The notes: generated by a model not told the origin, from the letters alone. A stretch of 64,000 nucleotides of DNA from Pseudomonas chlororaphis subsp. aurantiaca (GCF_013466605.1 NZ_CP059162.1:930001-994000); one strand, 5' to 3'. Numbered from the stretch's first letter, positions 30,477 to 39,348 are shown. Numbers and translations are program-made.

Positions 30477-33338
30477 ATGCTCGAGCTCACTATTGAGCAG
30501 ATATCCATGGGCCAGTCGGCTGTGGATAAGTCCGCTGCGTTGCACCTGCTCGCCGACAAACTGGTGGCCGACGGCCTGGTCGCCGAAGGTTACCTGGCTG
30601 GCCTGCAGGCCCGCGAAGCCCAGGGCTCGACCTTTCTCGGTCAAGGTATTGCCATCCCCCACGGCACTCCGGAAACCCGCGACCAGGTATTCGCCACTGG
30701 CGTGCGCCTGCTGCAATTTCCCGAGGGCGTGGACTGGGGCGATGGCCAGATCGTCTACCTGGCGATCGGCATCGCCGCCAAATCCGACGAACACCTGCGC
30801 CTGCTGCAACTCTTGACCCGCGCCCTCGGCGAGACCGACCTGGGCCAGGCCCTGCGCCGTGCCAGCTCGCCGGAAGCCCTGCTGAAACTGCTGCAAGGCG
30901 CGCCGCAGGAACTGGCGCTGGATGCGCAGATGATCGGCCTGGGCGTGGCCGCCGAAGACTTCGAAGAGCTGGTGTGGCGCGGCGCCCGCCTGCTGCGCCA
31001 GGCCGACTGCGTCAGCAACGGTTTTGCCGCCGTGTTGCAACAAGTCGAAGCGCTGCCCCTGGGCGATGGCCTGTGGTGGCTGCACAGCGAGCAGACCGTC
31101 AAGCGCCCGGGCCTGGCCTTCGTCACCCCGGACAAACCGATTCGCTACTTGGGCCAGCCATTGGCCGGGCTGTTCTGCCTGGCCAGCCTGGGCGAGGCCC
31201 ATCAGGCCCTGCTCGAGCGCCTGTGTGCGTTGCTGATCGAAGGCCGCGGCCATGAGCTGGGCCGGGCCACCAGCAGCCGCGCGGTGCTGGAAGTGCTGGG
31301 CGGCGAACTGCCGGCCGACTGGCCGAGCGCGCGCATCGTCCTGGCCAACGCCCACGGTTTGCATGCGCGCCCGGCGAAGATCCTCGCGCAGCTGGCGAAA
31401 AGCTTCGAGGGCGAGGTTCGCATACGCATCGTCGATACACCGGGCTCCGCCGTCTCGGTGAAGAGCCTGAGCAAGCTGCTGAGCCTCGGCGCCCGCCGTG
31501 GCCAGACCCTGGAGCTGATCGCCGAACCGAATATCGCCGCCGACGCCCTGCCAGCCTTGCTGGCGGCCATCGCCGAAGGGCTGGGGGAAGAAGTCGAGCC
31601 GGTTCCGGAGGCCAGCGCGCCCCAGGAAGTGCCGGAAGAAGTTGAGGTGCCCATCAGCGCGCCGGCTTCCGGCAGCCTGGTCCAGGCCATCCCGGCGGCC
31701 CCCGGCATCGCCATAGGCCCGGCGCATATCCAGGTGATCCAGCCGTTCGACTACCCGCTGCGCGGCGAATCCACCGCCATCGAGCGTGAGCGCCTGCAAG
31801 GAGCCCTGGCCGAGGTCCGGCATGACATCGACGGCCTGATCCAGCGCAGCAAGGCCAAGGCCATTCGCGAGATCTTCGTGACCCACCAGGAAATGCTCGA
31901 CGACCCGGAACTGACCGACGAAGTCGACACCCGCCTCAAGCAGGGCGAAAGCGCCGAGGCGGCCTGGATGACCGTGATCGAAGCCGCCGCCCGGCAACAG
32001 GAAGCCCTGCACGACGCGCTGCTGGCCGAACGCGCCGCCGACCTGCGGGACATCGGCCGGCGGGTGCTGGCCCAGCTGTGCGGGGTGCAGACCCCGGTGG
32101 AACCGGATGAAGCCTACATCCTGGTGATGGATGAAGTCGGCCCGTCGGACGTGGCGCGCCTCGATCCGGCGCGGGTCGCCGGTATTCTCACCGCCCGTGG
32201 CGGCGCCACCGCCCACAGCGCGATCGTCGCCCGCGCCCTGGGGATTCCGGCGCTGGTCGGTGCCGGTGCCGGCGTGTTGCTGCTCAAGCCGGGCACGCCG
32301 CTGCTGCTCGATGGCCAGCGCGGTCGCCTGCATGTGGATGCCGATGCCAGCACCCTGCAACGGGCCACCGAAGAGCGCGACACCCGCGAACAACGGCTCA
32401 AGGCCGCCGCCGAGCAACGTCATCAACTGGCGCATACCACTGATGGCCATCACGTCGAAGTCTTCGCCAATATCGGTGAAAGCGCCGGAGTGGCCAGTGC
32501 CGTGGAAAACGGCGCCGAAGGCATCGGCCTGCTGCGCACCGAACTGATTTTCATGGCCCATCCGCAAGCGCCGGACGAAGCCACCCAGGAAGCCGAATAC
32601 CGCCGCGTGCTCGATGGCCTGGCCGGGCGGCCGCTGGTGGTGCGCACCCTGGATGTCGGCGGCGACAAACCGCTGCCGTACTGGCCGATCGCCAAGGAAG
32701 AAAACCCCTTCCTCGGCGTGCGCGGCATCCGCCTGACCCTGCAACGCCCGCAGATCATGGAAGCCCAGCTGCGCGCCTTGCTGCGCTCGGCGGACAACCG
32801 CCCGCTGCGGATCATGTTCCCCATGGTCGGCAGCGTCGATGAATGGCGCGCCGCCCGCGAGATGACCGAGCGCCTGCGCCAGGAAATCCCGGTAGCCGAC
32901 CTGCAACTGGGGATCATGATCGAAGTGCCGTCCGCCGCCTTGCTGGCGCCGGTGCTGGCCAAGGAAGTGGACTTCTTCAGCGTCGGCACCAACGACCTGA
33001 CCCAATACACCCTGGCCATCGACCGTGGTCACCCGACCCTGTCGGCCCAGGCCGATGGCCTGCACCCGGCGGTGCTGCAACTGATCGATATCACCGTGCG
33101 CGCGGCCCATGCCCACGGCAAGTGGGTCGGCGTGTGCGGCGAGCTGGCGGCCGATCCGCTGGCGGTGCCAGTGCTGGTCGGCCTGGGTGTGGACGAACTG
33201 AGCGTCTCCGGACGCAGCATCGCCGAGGTCAAGGCACGCATTCGCGAGCTCAGCCTGACCCAGGCACAAACCCTTGCGGAGCAGGCCCTGGCCGTCGGCA
33301 GCGCGAACGATGTGCGCGCCCTTGTGGAGGCCATGTAA
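30477..33338 (+). CDS. fruI: fructose PTS multiphosphoryl protein (EIIA-HPr-EI fusion)
   Basis: This 953-residue fusion transfers phosphate from PEP to the fructose permease. EIIA-Fru covers residues 1-145 with His62 in IAIPHGTPE. Residues 147-282 look like a second, degenerate EIIA. HPr covers 284-370 with His296 in HGLHARPA. Enzyme I covers 403-953 with His580 in GGATAHS. Pseudomonads use this fusion (also called fruB) as their only sugar PTS. AGGAGAAAGC precedes the ATG. The stop overlaps the fruK ATG by one base (TAATG). Confidence 0.96.
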   Translation: MLELTIEQISMGQSAVDKSAALHLLADKLVADGLVAEGYLAGLQAREAQGSTFLGQGIAIPHGTPETRDQVFATGVRLLQFPEGVDWGDGQIVYLAIGIAAKSDEHLRLLQLLTRALGETDLGQALRRASSPEALLKLLQGAPQELALDAQMIGLGVAAEDFEELVWRGARLLRQADCVSNGFAAVLQQVEALPLGDGLWWLHSEQTVKRPGLAFVTPDKPIRYLGQPLAGLFCLASLGEAHQALLERLCALLIEGRGHELGRATSSRAVLEVLGGELPADWPSARIVLANAHGLHARPAKILAQLAKSFEGEVRIRIVDTPGSAVSVKSLSKLLSLGARRGQTLELIAEPNIAADALPALLAAIAEGLGEEVEPVPEASAPQEVPEEVEVPISAPASGSLVQAIPAAPGIAIGPAHIQVIQPFDYPLRGESTAIERERLQGALAEVRHDIDGLIQRSKAKAIREIFVTHQEMLDDPELTDEVDTRLKQGESAEAAWMTVIEAAARQQEALHDALLAERAADLRDIGRRVLAQLCGVQTPVEPDEAYILVMDEVGPSDVARLDPARVAGILTARGGATAHSAIVARALGIPALVGAGAGVLLLKPGTPLLLDGQRGRLHVDADASTLQRATEERDTREQRLKAAAEQRHQLAHTTDGHHVEVFANIGESAGVASAVENGAEGIGLLRTELIFMAHPQAPDEATQEAEYRRVLDGLAGRPLVVRTLDVGGDKPLPYWPIAKEENPFLGVRGIRLTLQRPQIMEAQLRALLRSADNRPLRIMFPMVGSVDEWRAAREMTERLRQEIPVADLQLGIMIEVPSAALLAPVLAKEVDFFSVGTNDLTQYTLAIDRGHPTLSAQADGLHPAVLQLIDITVRAAHAHGKWVGVCGELAADPLAVPVLVGLGVDELSVSGRSIAEVKARIRELSLTQAQTLAEQALAVGSANDVRALVEAM

Positions 33339-34279
33339 TGGCAAAGATTCTTACCCTGACCCTGAACCCGGCGCTGGACCTCACCGTCCAGTTGGCGCGC
33401 CTGGAACCGGGGCAGGTCAACCGCAGCGAAGCCATGCACACCCACGCCGCCGGTAAGGGCGTGAACGTGGCCCAGGTGCTGGCCGACCTTGGCCATCAGC
33501 TGACCGTCAGCGGCTTCCTCGGTGAAGACAATCCCCAGGCGTTCGAGACGTTGTTCGCCCGCCGTGGTTTTGTCGACGCTTTTGTCCGTGTGCCGGGGGA
33601 AACCCGCAGCAACATCAAGCTGGCCGAGCAGGACGGGCGCATCACCGATCTCAACGGCCCCGGCCCGGAGGTCGACGAAGCGGCACAACAGGCTTTGTTC
33701 GCACGCCTGGAACAGATCGCCCCGGGGCATGATGCGGTGGTGGTGGCCGGCAGCCTGCCACGCGGCGTCAGCCCGCAATGGCTGCACGCCTTGCTGGCCC
33801 GCCTCAAGGCACTGGGGCTGAAAGTGGCGCTGGACACCAGCGGCGAAGCCCTGCGCGCCGGCCTGGCCGCCGGGCCCTGGCTGGTCAAGCCCAATACCGA
33901 GGAACTGGCCGAGGCCCTGGGCAGCCCGGTGCTGTCGCTGGCGACCCAGGCCGAAGCCGCCAGGCGCCTGCACGCCCAGGGCGTCGAGCATGTGGTGATT
34001 TCCCATGGCGCCGAAGGCGTGAACTGGTTCAGTGCTGCGCCGGCCCTGCAGGCGCTGCCGCCCAAGGTCAGCGTGGCCAGCACCGTCGGTGCCGGCGACT
34101 CGTTGCTGGCCGGCATGCTCCACGGTCTGCTCAGCGCCCACGCGTTCGAACAGACCCTGCGCACCGCCACGGCCATCGCCGCCATGGCCGTGACCCAGAT
34201 CGGTTTCGGCATCACCGATGCCGCGCAGTTGGCACAGCTTGAACAGGGGGTGCGCGTTCATCCCCTCATAGAACAATAA
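33338..34279 (+). CDS. fruK: 1-phosphofructokinase
   Basis: This 313-residue PfkB-family kinase converts fructose-1-phosphate, made by the PTS, to fructose-1,6-bisphosphate. Typical features are ILTLTLNPALDLT at the start, HAAGKGVNVAQVL, the VVAGSLPRGV segment and the catalytic TVGAGDSLLAGML near residue 250. The ATG is fused to the fruI stop, implying coupled translation. Its substrate is the inducer that releases FruR, so FruK activity also ends induction. Confidence 0.96.
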   Translation: MAKILTLTLNPALDLTVQLARLEPGQVNRSEAMHTHAAGKGVNVAQVLADLGHQLTVSGFLGEDNPQAFETLFARRGFVDAFVRVPGETRSNIKLAEQDGRITDLNGPGPEVDEAAQQALFARLEQIAPGHDAVVVAGSLPRGVSPQWLHALLARLKALGLKVALDTSGEALRAGLAAGPWLVKPNTEELAEALGSPVLSLATQAEAARRLHAQGVEHVVISHGAEGVNWFSAAPALQALPPKVSVASTVGAGDSLLAGMLHGLLSAHAFEQTLRTATAIAAMAVTQIGFGITDAAQLAQLEQGVRVHPLIEQ

Positions 34280-34290
34280 GAGGGTTGGTC

Positions 34291-36033
34291 ATGAAGTTAG
34301 CCATTGTTACTGCCTGCCCGAACGGCATGGTCACCAGTGTGCTGTGCGCCCGGTTGCTGGACGCCGCGGCCCAGCGCCAAGGCTGGAGCACCAGCGTCGA
34401 AGTGCATGACGAGGAGCACCCGGAGCGGCAGTTGTCGGCCGCCACCCTCGAAGCGGCCGAATGGGTGCTGGTGGTCAGCACCGGGCCCTTGGACATGTCG
34501 CGGTTTGTCGGCAAACGGGTGTTCCAGAGCTCGCCCTCAGTGGCCTTGCAGGACGTCGATGGCGTGCTACGGCGTGGTGCCGAGGAGGCCCAGGTGTATG
34601 TCGCGGCCGAAGCCGTGGCCGAGCCGGCGCCGGCCAGTAAAAGCGCGCCACGGCTGGTAGCGGTCACCGCTTGCCCGACCGGCGTGGCCCACACCTTCAT
34701 GGCGGCCGAGGCCTTGCAGCAGACCGCCAAGCGCCTGGGTTATGAGCTGCAAGTGGAAACCCAGGGCTCGGTCGGCGCGCGCAACCCCTTGAGCGCCGAG
34801 GCCATCGCTGCGGCGGACGTGGTGCTGCTGGCCGCGGATATCGAAGTGCCCACCGAGCGCTTCGCCGGCAAGAAGATCTACCGCTGCGGCACCGGTATCG
34901 CCCTCAAGCAGTCCGAGGCGACCCTGAACAAGGCCCTGGCCGAAGGGCAGGTGGAGTCGGCAGCGGCGGGCGCCGCCGCGGCACCGGCCAAGCAGGAGAA
35001 AACCGGGGTCTACAAGCATCTGCTGACCGGTGTGTCGTTCATGCTGCCGATGGTGGTGGCGGGCGGTTTGATGATCGCCCTGTCCTTCGTCTTCGGCATC
35101 ACCGCGTTCAAGGAGGAGGGCACCCTGGCCGCCGCCCTGATGCAGATCGGCGGCGACACTGCGTTCAAGCTGATGGTGCCGCTGCTGGCCGGTTACATCG
35201 CCTACTCCATCGCCGACCGGCCGGGCCTGGCGCCGGGGATGATCGGCGGCATGCTCGCCAGTACCCTGGGGGCGGGGTTTATCGGCGGGATCATTGCCGG
35301 TTTCATCGCCGGTTATGCGGCCAAAGCCATCAGCAAATACGCGCGCTTGCCGCAGAGCCTGGAGGCCTTGAAGCCGATCCTGATCATCCCGTTGCTGGCC
35401 AGCCTGTTCACCGGCCTGGTGATGATCTATGTGGTGGGCAAGCCGGTGGCGGGGATGCTCGCCGGCCTGACCCATTTCCTCGACAGCATGGGCACCACCA
35501 ACGCCATCCTGCTGGGTGTGTTGCTCGGCGGCATGATGTGCGTCGACCTCGGCGGGCCGATCAACAAGGCGGCCTATGCCTTCTCCGTGGGGCTGCTGGC
35601 GTCGCAGAGTTATGCACCGATGGCGGCGACCATGGCCGCCGGCATGGTGCCGCCGATTGGCCTGGGCATCGCCACCTTTATCGCCCGGCGCAAGTTTGCC
35701 CAGAGCGAGCGCGAAGCGGGCAAGGCGGCGCTGGTGCTGGGGCTGTGCTTTATCTCCGAAGGGGCGATTCCATTCGCCGCCAAGGACCCGTTGCGGGTGA
35801 TCCCGGCGAGCATCGCCGGCGGCGCGCTGACCGGGGCGCTGTCGATGTATTTCGGCTGCAAGCTGATGGCGCCCCATGGTGGGTTGTTCGTGATGTTGAT
35901 TCCGAATGCGATCAACCATGCGTTGTTGTATTTGCTGGCGATTGTGGCGGGGAGTCTGTTGACGGCGGTGGTGTATGCGCTGGTGAAGCGGCCGGAGGCG
36001 GCCGAGCTGGCGTTGGAGCCGGTCAAGGCCTGA
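34291..36033 (+). CDS. fruA: fructose PTS permease EIIB'BC
   Basis: This 580-residue inner-membrane permease takes up fructose as fructose-1-phosphate. Two EIIB domains lie at the N-terminus: B' with Cys9 (VTACPNG) and the catalytic B with Cys128 (VTACPTGVAHTF). The remaining 350 residues form the EIIC membrane domain (GVSFMLPMVVAGGLMIAL, GGPINKAAYAFS, SEGAIPFA). GAGGG precedes ATG 34291; a TTG six bases earlier is less likely. It is the last gene of the fru operon. Confidence 0.96.
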   Translation: MKLAIVTACPNGMVTSVLCARLLDAAAQRQGWSTSVEVHDEEHPERQLSAATLEAAEWVLVVSTGPLDMSRFVGKRVFQSSPSVALQDVDGVLRRGAEEAQVYVAAEAVAEPAPASKSAPRLVAVTACPTGVAHTFMAAEALQQTAKRLGYELQVETQGSVGARNPLSAEAIAAADVVLLAADIEVPTERFAGKKIYRCGTGIALKQSEATLNKALAEGQVESAAAGAAAAPAKQEKTGVYKHLLTGVSFMLPMVVAGGLMIALSFVFGITAFKEEGTLAAALMQIGGDTAFKLMVPLLAGYIAYSIADRPGLAPGMIGGMLASTLGAGFIGGIIAGFIAGYAAKAISKYARLPQSLEALKPILIIPLLASLFTGLVMIYVVGKPVAGMLAGLTHFLDSMGTTNAILLGVLLGGMMCVDLGGPINKAAYAFSVGLLASQSYAPMAATMAAGMVPPIGLGIATFIARRKFAQSEREAGKAALVLGLCFISEGAIPFAAKDPLRVIPASIAGGALTGALSMYFGCKLMAPHGGLFVMLIPNAINHALLYLLAIVAGSLLTAVVYALVKRPEAAELALEPVKA

Positions 36034-36100
36034 CGGCTGTTCTGTGTTGACTTCGATGGCGCCCGGGTGGCGCCATCGTTGTTTCTGGTGGTCGCTGACT

Positions 36101-36130
36101 CTGTAGGAGCGAGGCTTGCCCGCGATGGCG
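36101..36130. repeat. REP-like element
   Basis: CTGTAGGAGCGAGGCTTGCC followed by CGCGATGGCG is the same core found at 36206, 41760, 48544 and 58968. It is a REP-type dispersed repeat of this genome. Confidence 0.75.
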
Positions 36131-36150
36131 TCCGTACGGGTGCTGCATTT

Positions 36151-36289
36151 TTTTGGACGGGGTACATATCCGTTTCTGCGGTCATAGCGGGCACGTTTTC
36201 AGGCTTCTGTAGGAGCGAAGCTTGCTCGCGATGGCGGCGGTGGTTTCGCTGCTTGTTTTGGACGGGGTACATATCCATTCCTGCGGTCA
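36151..36289. repeat. tandemly duplicated GGGGTACATATCC module
   Basis: TTTTGGACGGGGTACATATC at 36151-36170 recurs at 36256-36275, followed both times by an imperfect CGTTTCTGCGGTCA / CATTCCTGCGGTCA. Each copy is preceded by a REP-like element, so the unit of duplication is about 105 bp. Confidence 0.75.
36206..36237. repeat. REP-like element
   Basis: CTGTAGGAGCGAAGCTTGCT followed by CGCGATGGCGG is a variant of the REP core, in the same orientation as the copy at 36101. It forms part of the duplicated module. Confidence 0.75.
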
Positions 36290-36582
36290 CGCCTGCTGGC
36301 GGTTCCGCCCTTACGGCGGGTCACTTTTTTTCAAACGCCAAAAAAAGTAACCAAAAAACGCTTGCCCCTGCGTCCGGCCTTCGCTGCGCTCAGGTTCCCT
36401 CGCTCCGGCGTCCATCAGGGGGCATCGACTCCGGTCGGCTTCGCTTCGACCTCCATACGATGTCCTCGACTGCGTCGAGGGGCGCTGCGCGCCATCCCCC
36501 TGATGAACACCTCCACTCGGCCTCCCGATGGGGCGGGTGGATCAAGATCAAAAGCCGGGCGCGACCTGCCGGTCGGCGCTAA

Positions 36583-36692
36583 CCCTGTAGCCGCTGCCGA
36601 GCTTGCGAGGCTGCGATCGATCTGGGCGGCATTCCTACGAAGCGAGCGCAGGGTTTTGAGATCGCTGAAGACCTTCGGCAGCGGCTACAGGG
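36583..36692. repeat. long palindromic dispersed repeat, copy 1
   Basis: CCCTGTAGCCGCTGCCGA at the left end is matched by its perfect reverse complement at the right end (18-bp stem, 110 bp overall). The interior has CTGCGATCGATCTGGGCGGC and GATCGCTGAAG. The same termini and interior recur at 44468-44584 and, degenerately, at 57090-57209. Confidence 0.8.
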
Positions 36693-36860
36693 ATCGTGCG
36701 CATCAGCTCGTTTGGATGACGTGGTTTTGTCGTGTAAGACGCTGTCTGAAAGTGAGGCTCTTCGCTTTATTTTGTAAGGTTTTTCCGAGAAACTCCGGGG
36801 CGCTTGCGTCTGGGAAGGGCGCTGTCTAGCCTCGGGTTTGTCATTGGTTTTTCAGTGATC

Positions 36861-37014
36861 GGGTTTAGCAGCTCGGTAAATCTCAGGCGTACAAAGTGCC
36901 ATGTCTTCCCGGTCGGATTGTGTTCTGGCCGGCCTGTTATGGCGGCTGTACGTGGGGCGCCTTCGGGTGCGCCGGGTTCCTGAGCCCTGGTCTGCTAACC
37001 CGCGTCCAGCTGCC
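36861..37014 (+). ncRNA. possible structured RNA leader of the DUF3077/DUF6124-like gene
   Basis: GGGTTTAGCAG (36861-36871) can pair with CTGCTAACCC (36992-37001). GGCGGCTG (36941-36948) can pair with CAGCTGCC (37007-37014). The two helices cross, so they would form a pseudoknot or two exclusive states. A GGGGCGCC-TTCG-GGTGCGCC hairpin lies inside. The block ends 55 bases before the small gene. I believe similar sequence precedes related genes in other pseudomonads, but could not check it. Confidence 0.4.
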
Positions 37015-37069
37015 ACCCTCCATCGTTTAGCAGCGACGGGTGAAAGCTCCATTGCTCGGGAGTTGCACC

Positions 37070-37441
37070 ATGAAAAAACTCGTCCCCGATCCACCCGTTT
37101 CCCTGTCGTTCTCGCGCCGCAACCCAGACCACGACCAGGCCAATGAGCAGGTCCGCCAGGCGCTGGCCAATCATTCGGTGGAAGGCTCGTTGCTCGCTGC
37201 CTTGAAACCCACCGCCGCGGCTCCTGCGGGTAACGATTCGCTCTTTACCGTCCGCCCCGGCATCAGCGCCGAAGAAGCGTTGCTTCACGTTTCCATGCTG
37301 CTCAAATCCGCCGAGGAGGTCTCCGATGAAATCACCGAACACGCCAGCGGTATCGAGCGTGGCCCGATCTGGTCGCTGGTGCATTCCATGGAGATGGCGC
37401 GCGGAGTGGTGGACGCCTTGCTCGACGGTAATCGCCTCTGA
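37070..37441 (+). CDS. small DUF3077/DUF6124-like protein
   Basis: This 123-residue protein has a variable N-terminus. The C-terminal half (LFTVRPGISAEEALLHVSMLLKSAEEVSDEI, then SLVHSMEMARGVVDALL) is typical of short Pseudomonas-specific proteins I recall as DUF3077 or DUF6124. It is soluble and helical, with no signal peptide. ATG 37070 starts MKKLVPDPP and is preceded by CGGGAG; the frame extends ten codons upstream. It follows the structured leader described at 36861-37014. The function is unknown. Confidence 0.7.
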   Translation: MKKLVPDPPVSLSFSRRNPDHDQANEQVRQALANHSVEGSLLAALKPTAAAPAGNDSLFTVRPGISAEEALLHVSMLLKSAEEVSDEITEHASGIERGPIWSLVHSMEMARGVVDALLDGNRL

Positions 37442-37681
37442 TCGACAACTGGCCGCTGGCCGCGACCCTTCTTGAAATTCGCGGCTGGTGGGGCCAGACA
37501 AAACAGGTCCATGGCGCTAGTCTGAGAGCCGGTGTTCTGTTCCTGACACTGACCCTTTTTTCCGCGCGGGTTTCGGCCCTATGTAAATCAAGCACTTACA
37601 AAGGTCGCCGGAAAGAGGGGTCAATACGGTGTTCAGCATGATTTCTCTTTGAAATCATGGTGCTATGGGGATGTTTGTCTA
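37442..37681. other. intergenic region upstream of the CRISPR-like array
   Basis: No gene is supported. A perfect ATGATTTC/GAAATCAT hairpin (about 37639-37658) lies 23 bases before the first CRISPR-like repeat, where an array leader would be. I could not identify a clear promoter. Confidence 0.5.
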
Positions 37682-37829
37682 GTTCACTGCCGGATAGGCA
37701 GCTTAGAAAACCACCCCTAACTCACGATTGCTTTCTTACTCGTTCACCGCCGAATAGATAGCTTAGAAATGGCTCGATGCGCAGCACGAAAGTCCGGCCA
37801 GGTTCACTGCCGAATAGGCAACTGCGATA
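37682..37829 (+). CRISPR. orphan type I-F-like CRISPR mini-array (3 repeats, 2 spacers)
   Basis: Repeats lie at 37682-37709, 37742-37769 and 37802-37829, each 28 bases, with exact 32-base spacers at 37710-37741 and 37770-37801. Repeat 1 begins GTTCACTGCCGGATAGGCAG and ends CTTAGAAA. It differs from the usual Pseudomonas I-F repeat at about two positions and keeps the CTGCC/GGCAG palindrome. Repeat 2 has a weakened palindrome and repeat 3 a degenerate end (CTGCGATA), as in terminal repeats. No cas gene is in the window. A terminator follows at 37896. Confidence 0.8.
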
Positions 37830-37895
37830 AACGCATTGAAGGTATGGCCCAACTCGCTTTAACGACTGGCGTTAATGGTCGGTAGAGTGGGAACT

Positions 37896-37924
37896 CGCCT
37901 CGATCCCGGTCGGGGCGTTTTTTT
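37896..37924 (+). terminator. terminator downstream of the CRISPR-like array
   Basis: CGCCTCGA / TCGGGGCG form an eight-base stem (one G-T pair) with loop TCCCGG, followed by eight T residues. It is a strong intrinsic terminator 67 bases after the last repeat, consistent with + strand transcription of the array. Confidence 0.85.
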
Positions 37925-38076
37925 GTCTGTAGACCCGTAAGAGGCGAGCTACCAAAACAGCCACGTCATCAAAGTTCAGAATCGTCTTACAGCCTTGCCT
38001 TTCGCCACTTGCTAGGTTCGGGGAGTTGCAAAGAATCAGAGCCTCCCTCACGGATCAGTTACCGCAAGGATGATAA

Positions 38077-39348
38077 ATGCTCCCCTCTGCTCGCCAGGGC
38101 GACAAACACGTCTGCCCACTTCCAGGTCATGGCACCACCTCGATTACCTCCGCTTCCGGTGACATAAACATCAACTTCATGGGTGCCGCCCGAGTCGGTG
38201 ACATCTGCGGTTGTGGTGCGGTTATTACCACGGGGTTTCCCTCAATCATCTTGAACGGGCGCCCAATGGCTCACCTGGGCAGCCCTACCAGTCACGGCGG
38301 AACGATCATCTCGGGCAGCCCCGATACCTTCGGCGGCTTCCAGTTCGGTGGTGCAGCAATCCAGGCTATCGTTGACTTCGCCAAGCTCGGTGCCGTGCGC
38401 CCGGACGGCTCAGTGAATGATCAACTGATGTCTGAGCTGTTGGCCGACCCACAACTGGAGCAGCGCGCCTTGCTCTCGGGCGCTCTGGTGCAACCTGGCA
38501 ATTCGTCTTCAACAGCCCCCAGAGAGCCGTTGACTCCCGAGCTAATCGCAGTCGCCGGCAGCCAGCACGACACAGGCTCGGGCAACCAAATGATGTTCAT
38601 CGGCCAAGCCGTGCGCGAGCTGGCCGAATTCAAACGCAGCAAGCCTGCCTTGGCGCGGACGCTGGTAGTGTTCACCCCGTCCTACAGCGAAGCAATGCTC
38701 AGTGCGGCACGCGGATCCGCTGATGCCTATGGTGCTGGTGTTGTCACCGTAACGAACGTCCAAGAGCTGATCGACTACCTGAACCAAGGCAAGGACCGCA
38801 AGCAATCACCCATCGAACACCTATCACTGTTCAGCCACGGCGTGCCGCATCGGATCGCCTTCGGCTATCAGCTCGCCGGGGACTTCCAAATGTCCCTGGG
38901 CGTACTGAGCTACGACAAGATTTCACCTACGGCGTTTTCCAGTTCGGCACAGATCGACAGCTACGCCTGTAGGACCGGTATGGGCAATCGGTCGGACTTC
39001 CCTGTCGAAGATGGCATCCAGTTCTTCCCGCAGACCAACGAGAGCCTGGCGCAGTTGCTGGCCAACCACCTACGGATCAAGGTGCATGCCTTTGTTAGGC
39101 GCTCGGACTACAAGAACACCTGGGGGGCGTTCGAGGAGCGCCAGCTGGGCAAACTGTGCGATGTCAGTGATAACGCGGCACCCGGGAAGGAGTGGTGCGA
39201 GAAATGGAATAAGCTGAAAGACGAGCGTCAGGATAATTTTGAAGAATTGAACTTCACATACCAGACCATGGGAGCTATCAACCCTGTGATTTCAGGCGAC
39301 ACGCCCATTGGAGTGCCAGGAGGCCATTTTGAGTTTCTACCGAAGTAA
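38077..39348 (+). CDS. PAAR-domain protein with C-terminal caspase-like domain (putative T6SS effector)
   Basis: This 423-residue protein begins with a PAAR domain (about 1-90: GDKHVCPLPGHG, VGDICGCGAVITTGFPSI, NGRPMAHLGS). PAAR proteins cap the VgrG spike and carry toxins out through type VI secretion. After a linker (about 91-190), the C-terminal part has SHG with His254 after a hydrophobic strand (IEHLSLF), then IDSYACRTG with Cys298. This spacing and context match the His/Cys dyad of caspase-like (clan CD) peptidases. That reading is inference; no family hit was tested. It overlaps the downstream membrane-anchored gene, a likely immunity partner. Confidence 0.8.
   Translation: MLPSARQGDKHVCPLPGHGTTSITSASGDININFMGAARVGDICGCGAVITTGFPSIILNGRPMAHLGSPTSHGGTIISGSPDTFGGFQFGGAAIQAIVDFAKLGAVRPDGSVNDQLMSELLADPQLEQRALLSGALVQPGNSSSTAPREPLTPELIAVAGSQHDTGSGNQMMFIGQAVRELAEFKRSKPALARTLVVFTPSYSEAMLSAARGSADAYGAGVVTVTNVQELIDYLNQGKDRKQSPIEHLSLFSHGVPHRIAFGYQLAGDFQMSLGVLSYDKISPTAFSSSAQIDSYACRTGMGNRSDFPVEDGIQFFPQTNESLAQLLANHLRIKVHAFVRRSDYKNTWGAFEERQLGKLCDVSDNAAPGKEWCEKWNKLKDERQDNFEELNFTYQTMGAINPVISGDTPIGVPGGHFEFLPK

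Larger units (their letters stand above)
36034..36582. other. repeat-rich intergenic region after the fru operon
   Basis: No gene is supported here. The stretch has two REP-like elements, a duplicated GGGGTACATATCC module and a palindromic GGTCACTTTTTTT...AAAAAAAGTAACC segment (about 36315-36352). About 200 bases rich in TTCGCTGCGCTC-like short palindromes follow. The last two parts look like sequence dispersed through many Pseudomonas genomes, from memory and unverified. Confidence 0.6.

Noticed and set aside
30447..33344. 965-codon minus-strand open frame opposite fruI
   Set aside because: It is antisense to a clear EIIA-HPr-EI fusion with intact active-site histidines. Its own translation is low-complexity Gln/Gly/Ala-rich shadow sequence.
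36362..36829. 155-codon + strand open frame in the repeat region after fruA
   Set aside because: It runs through dispersed palindromic repeats, has no ribosome-binding site and gives an Arg/Ser-rich translation typical of such repeats.
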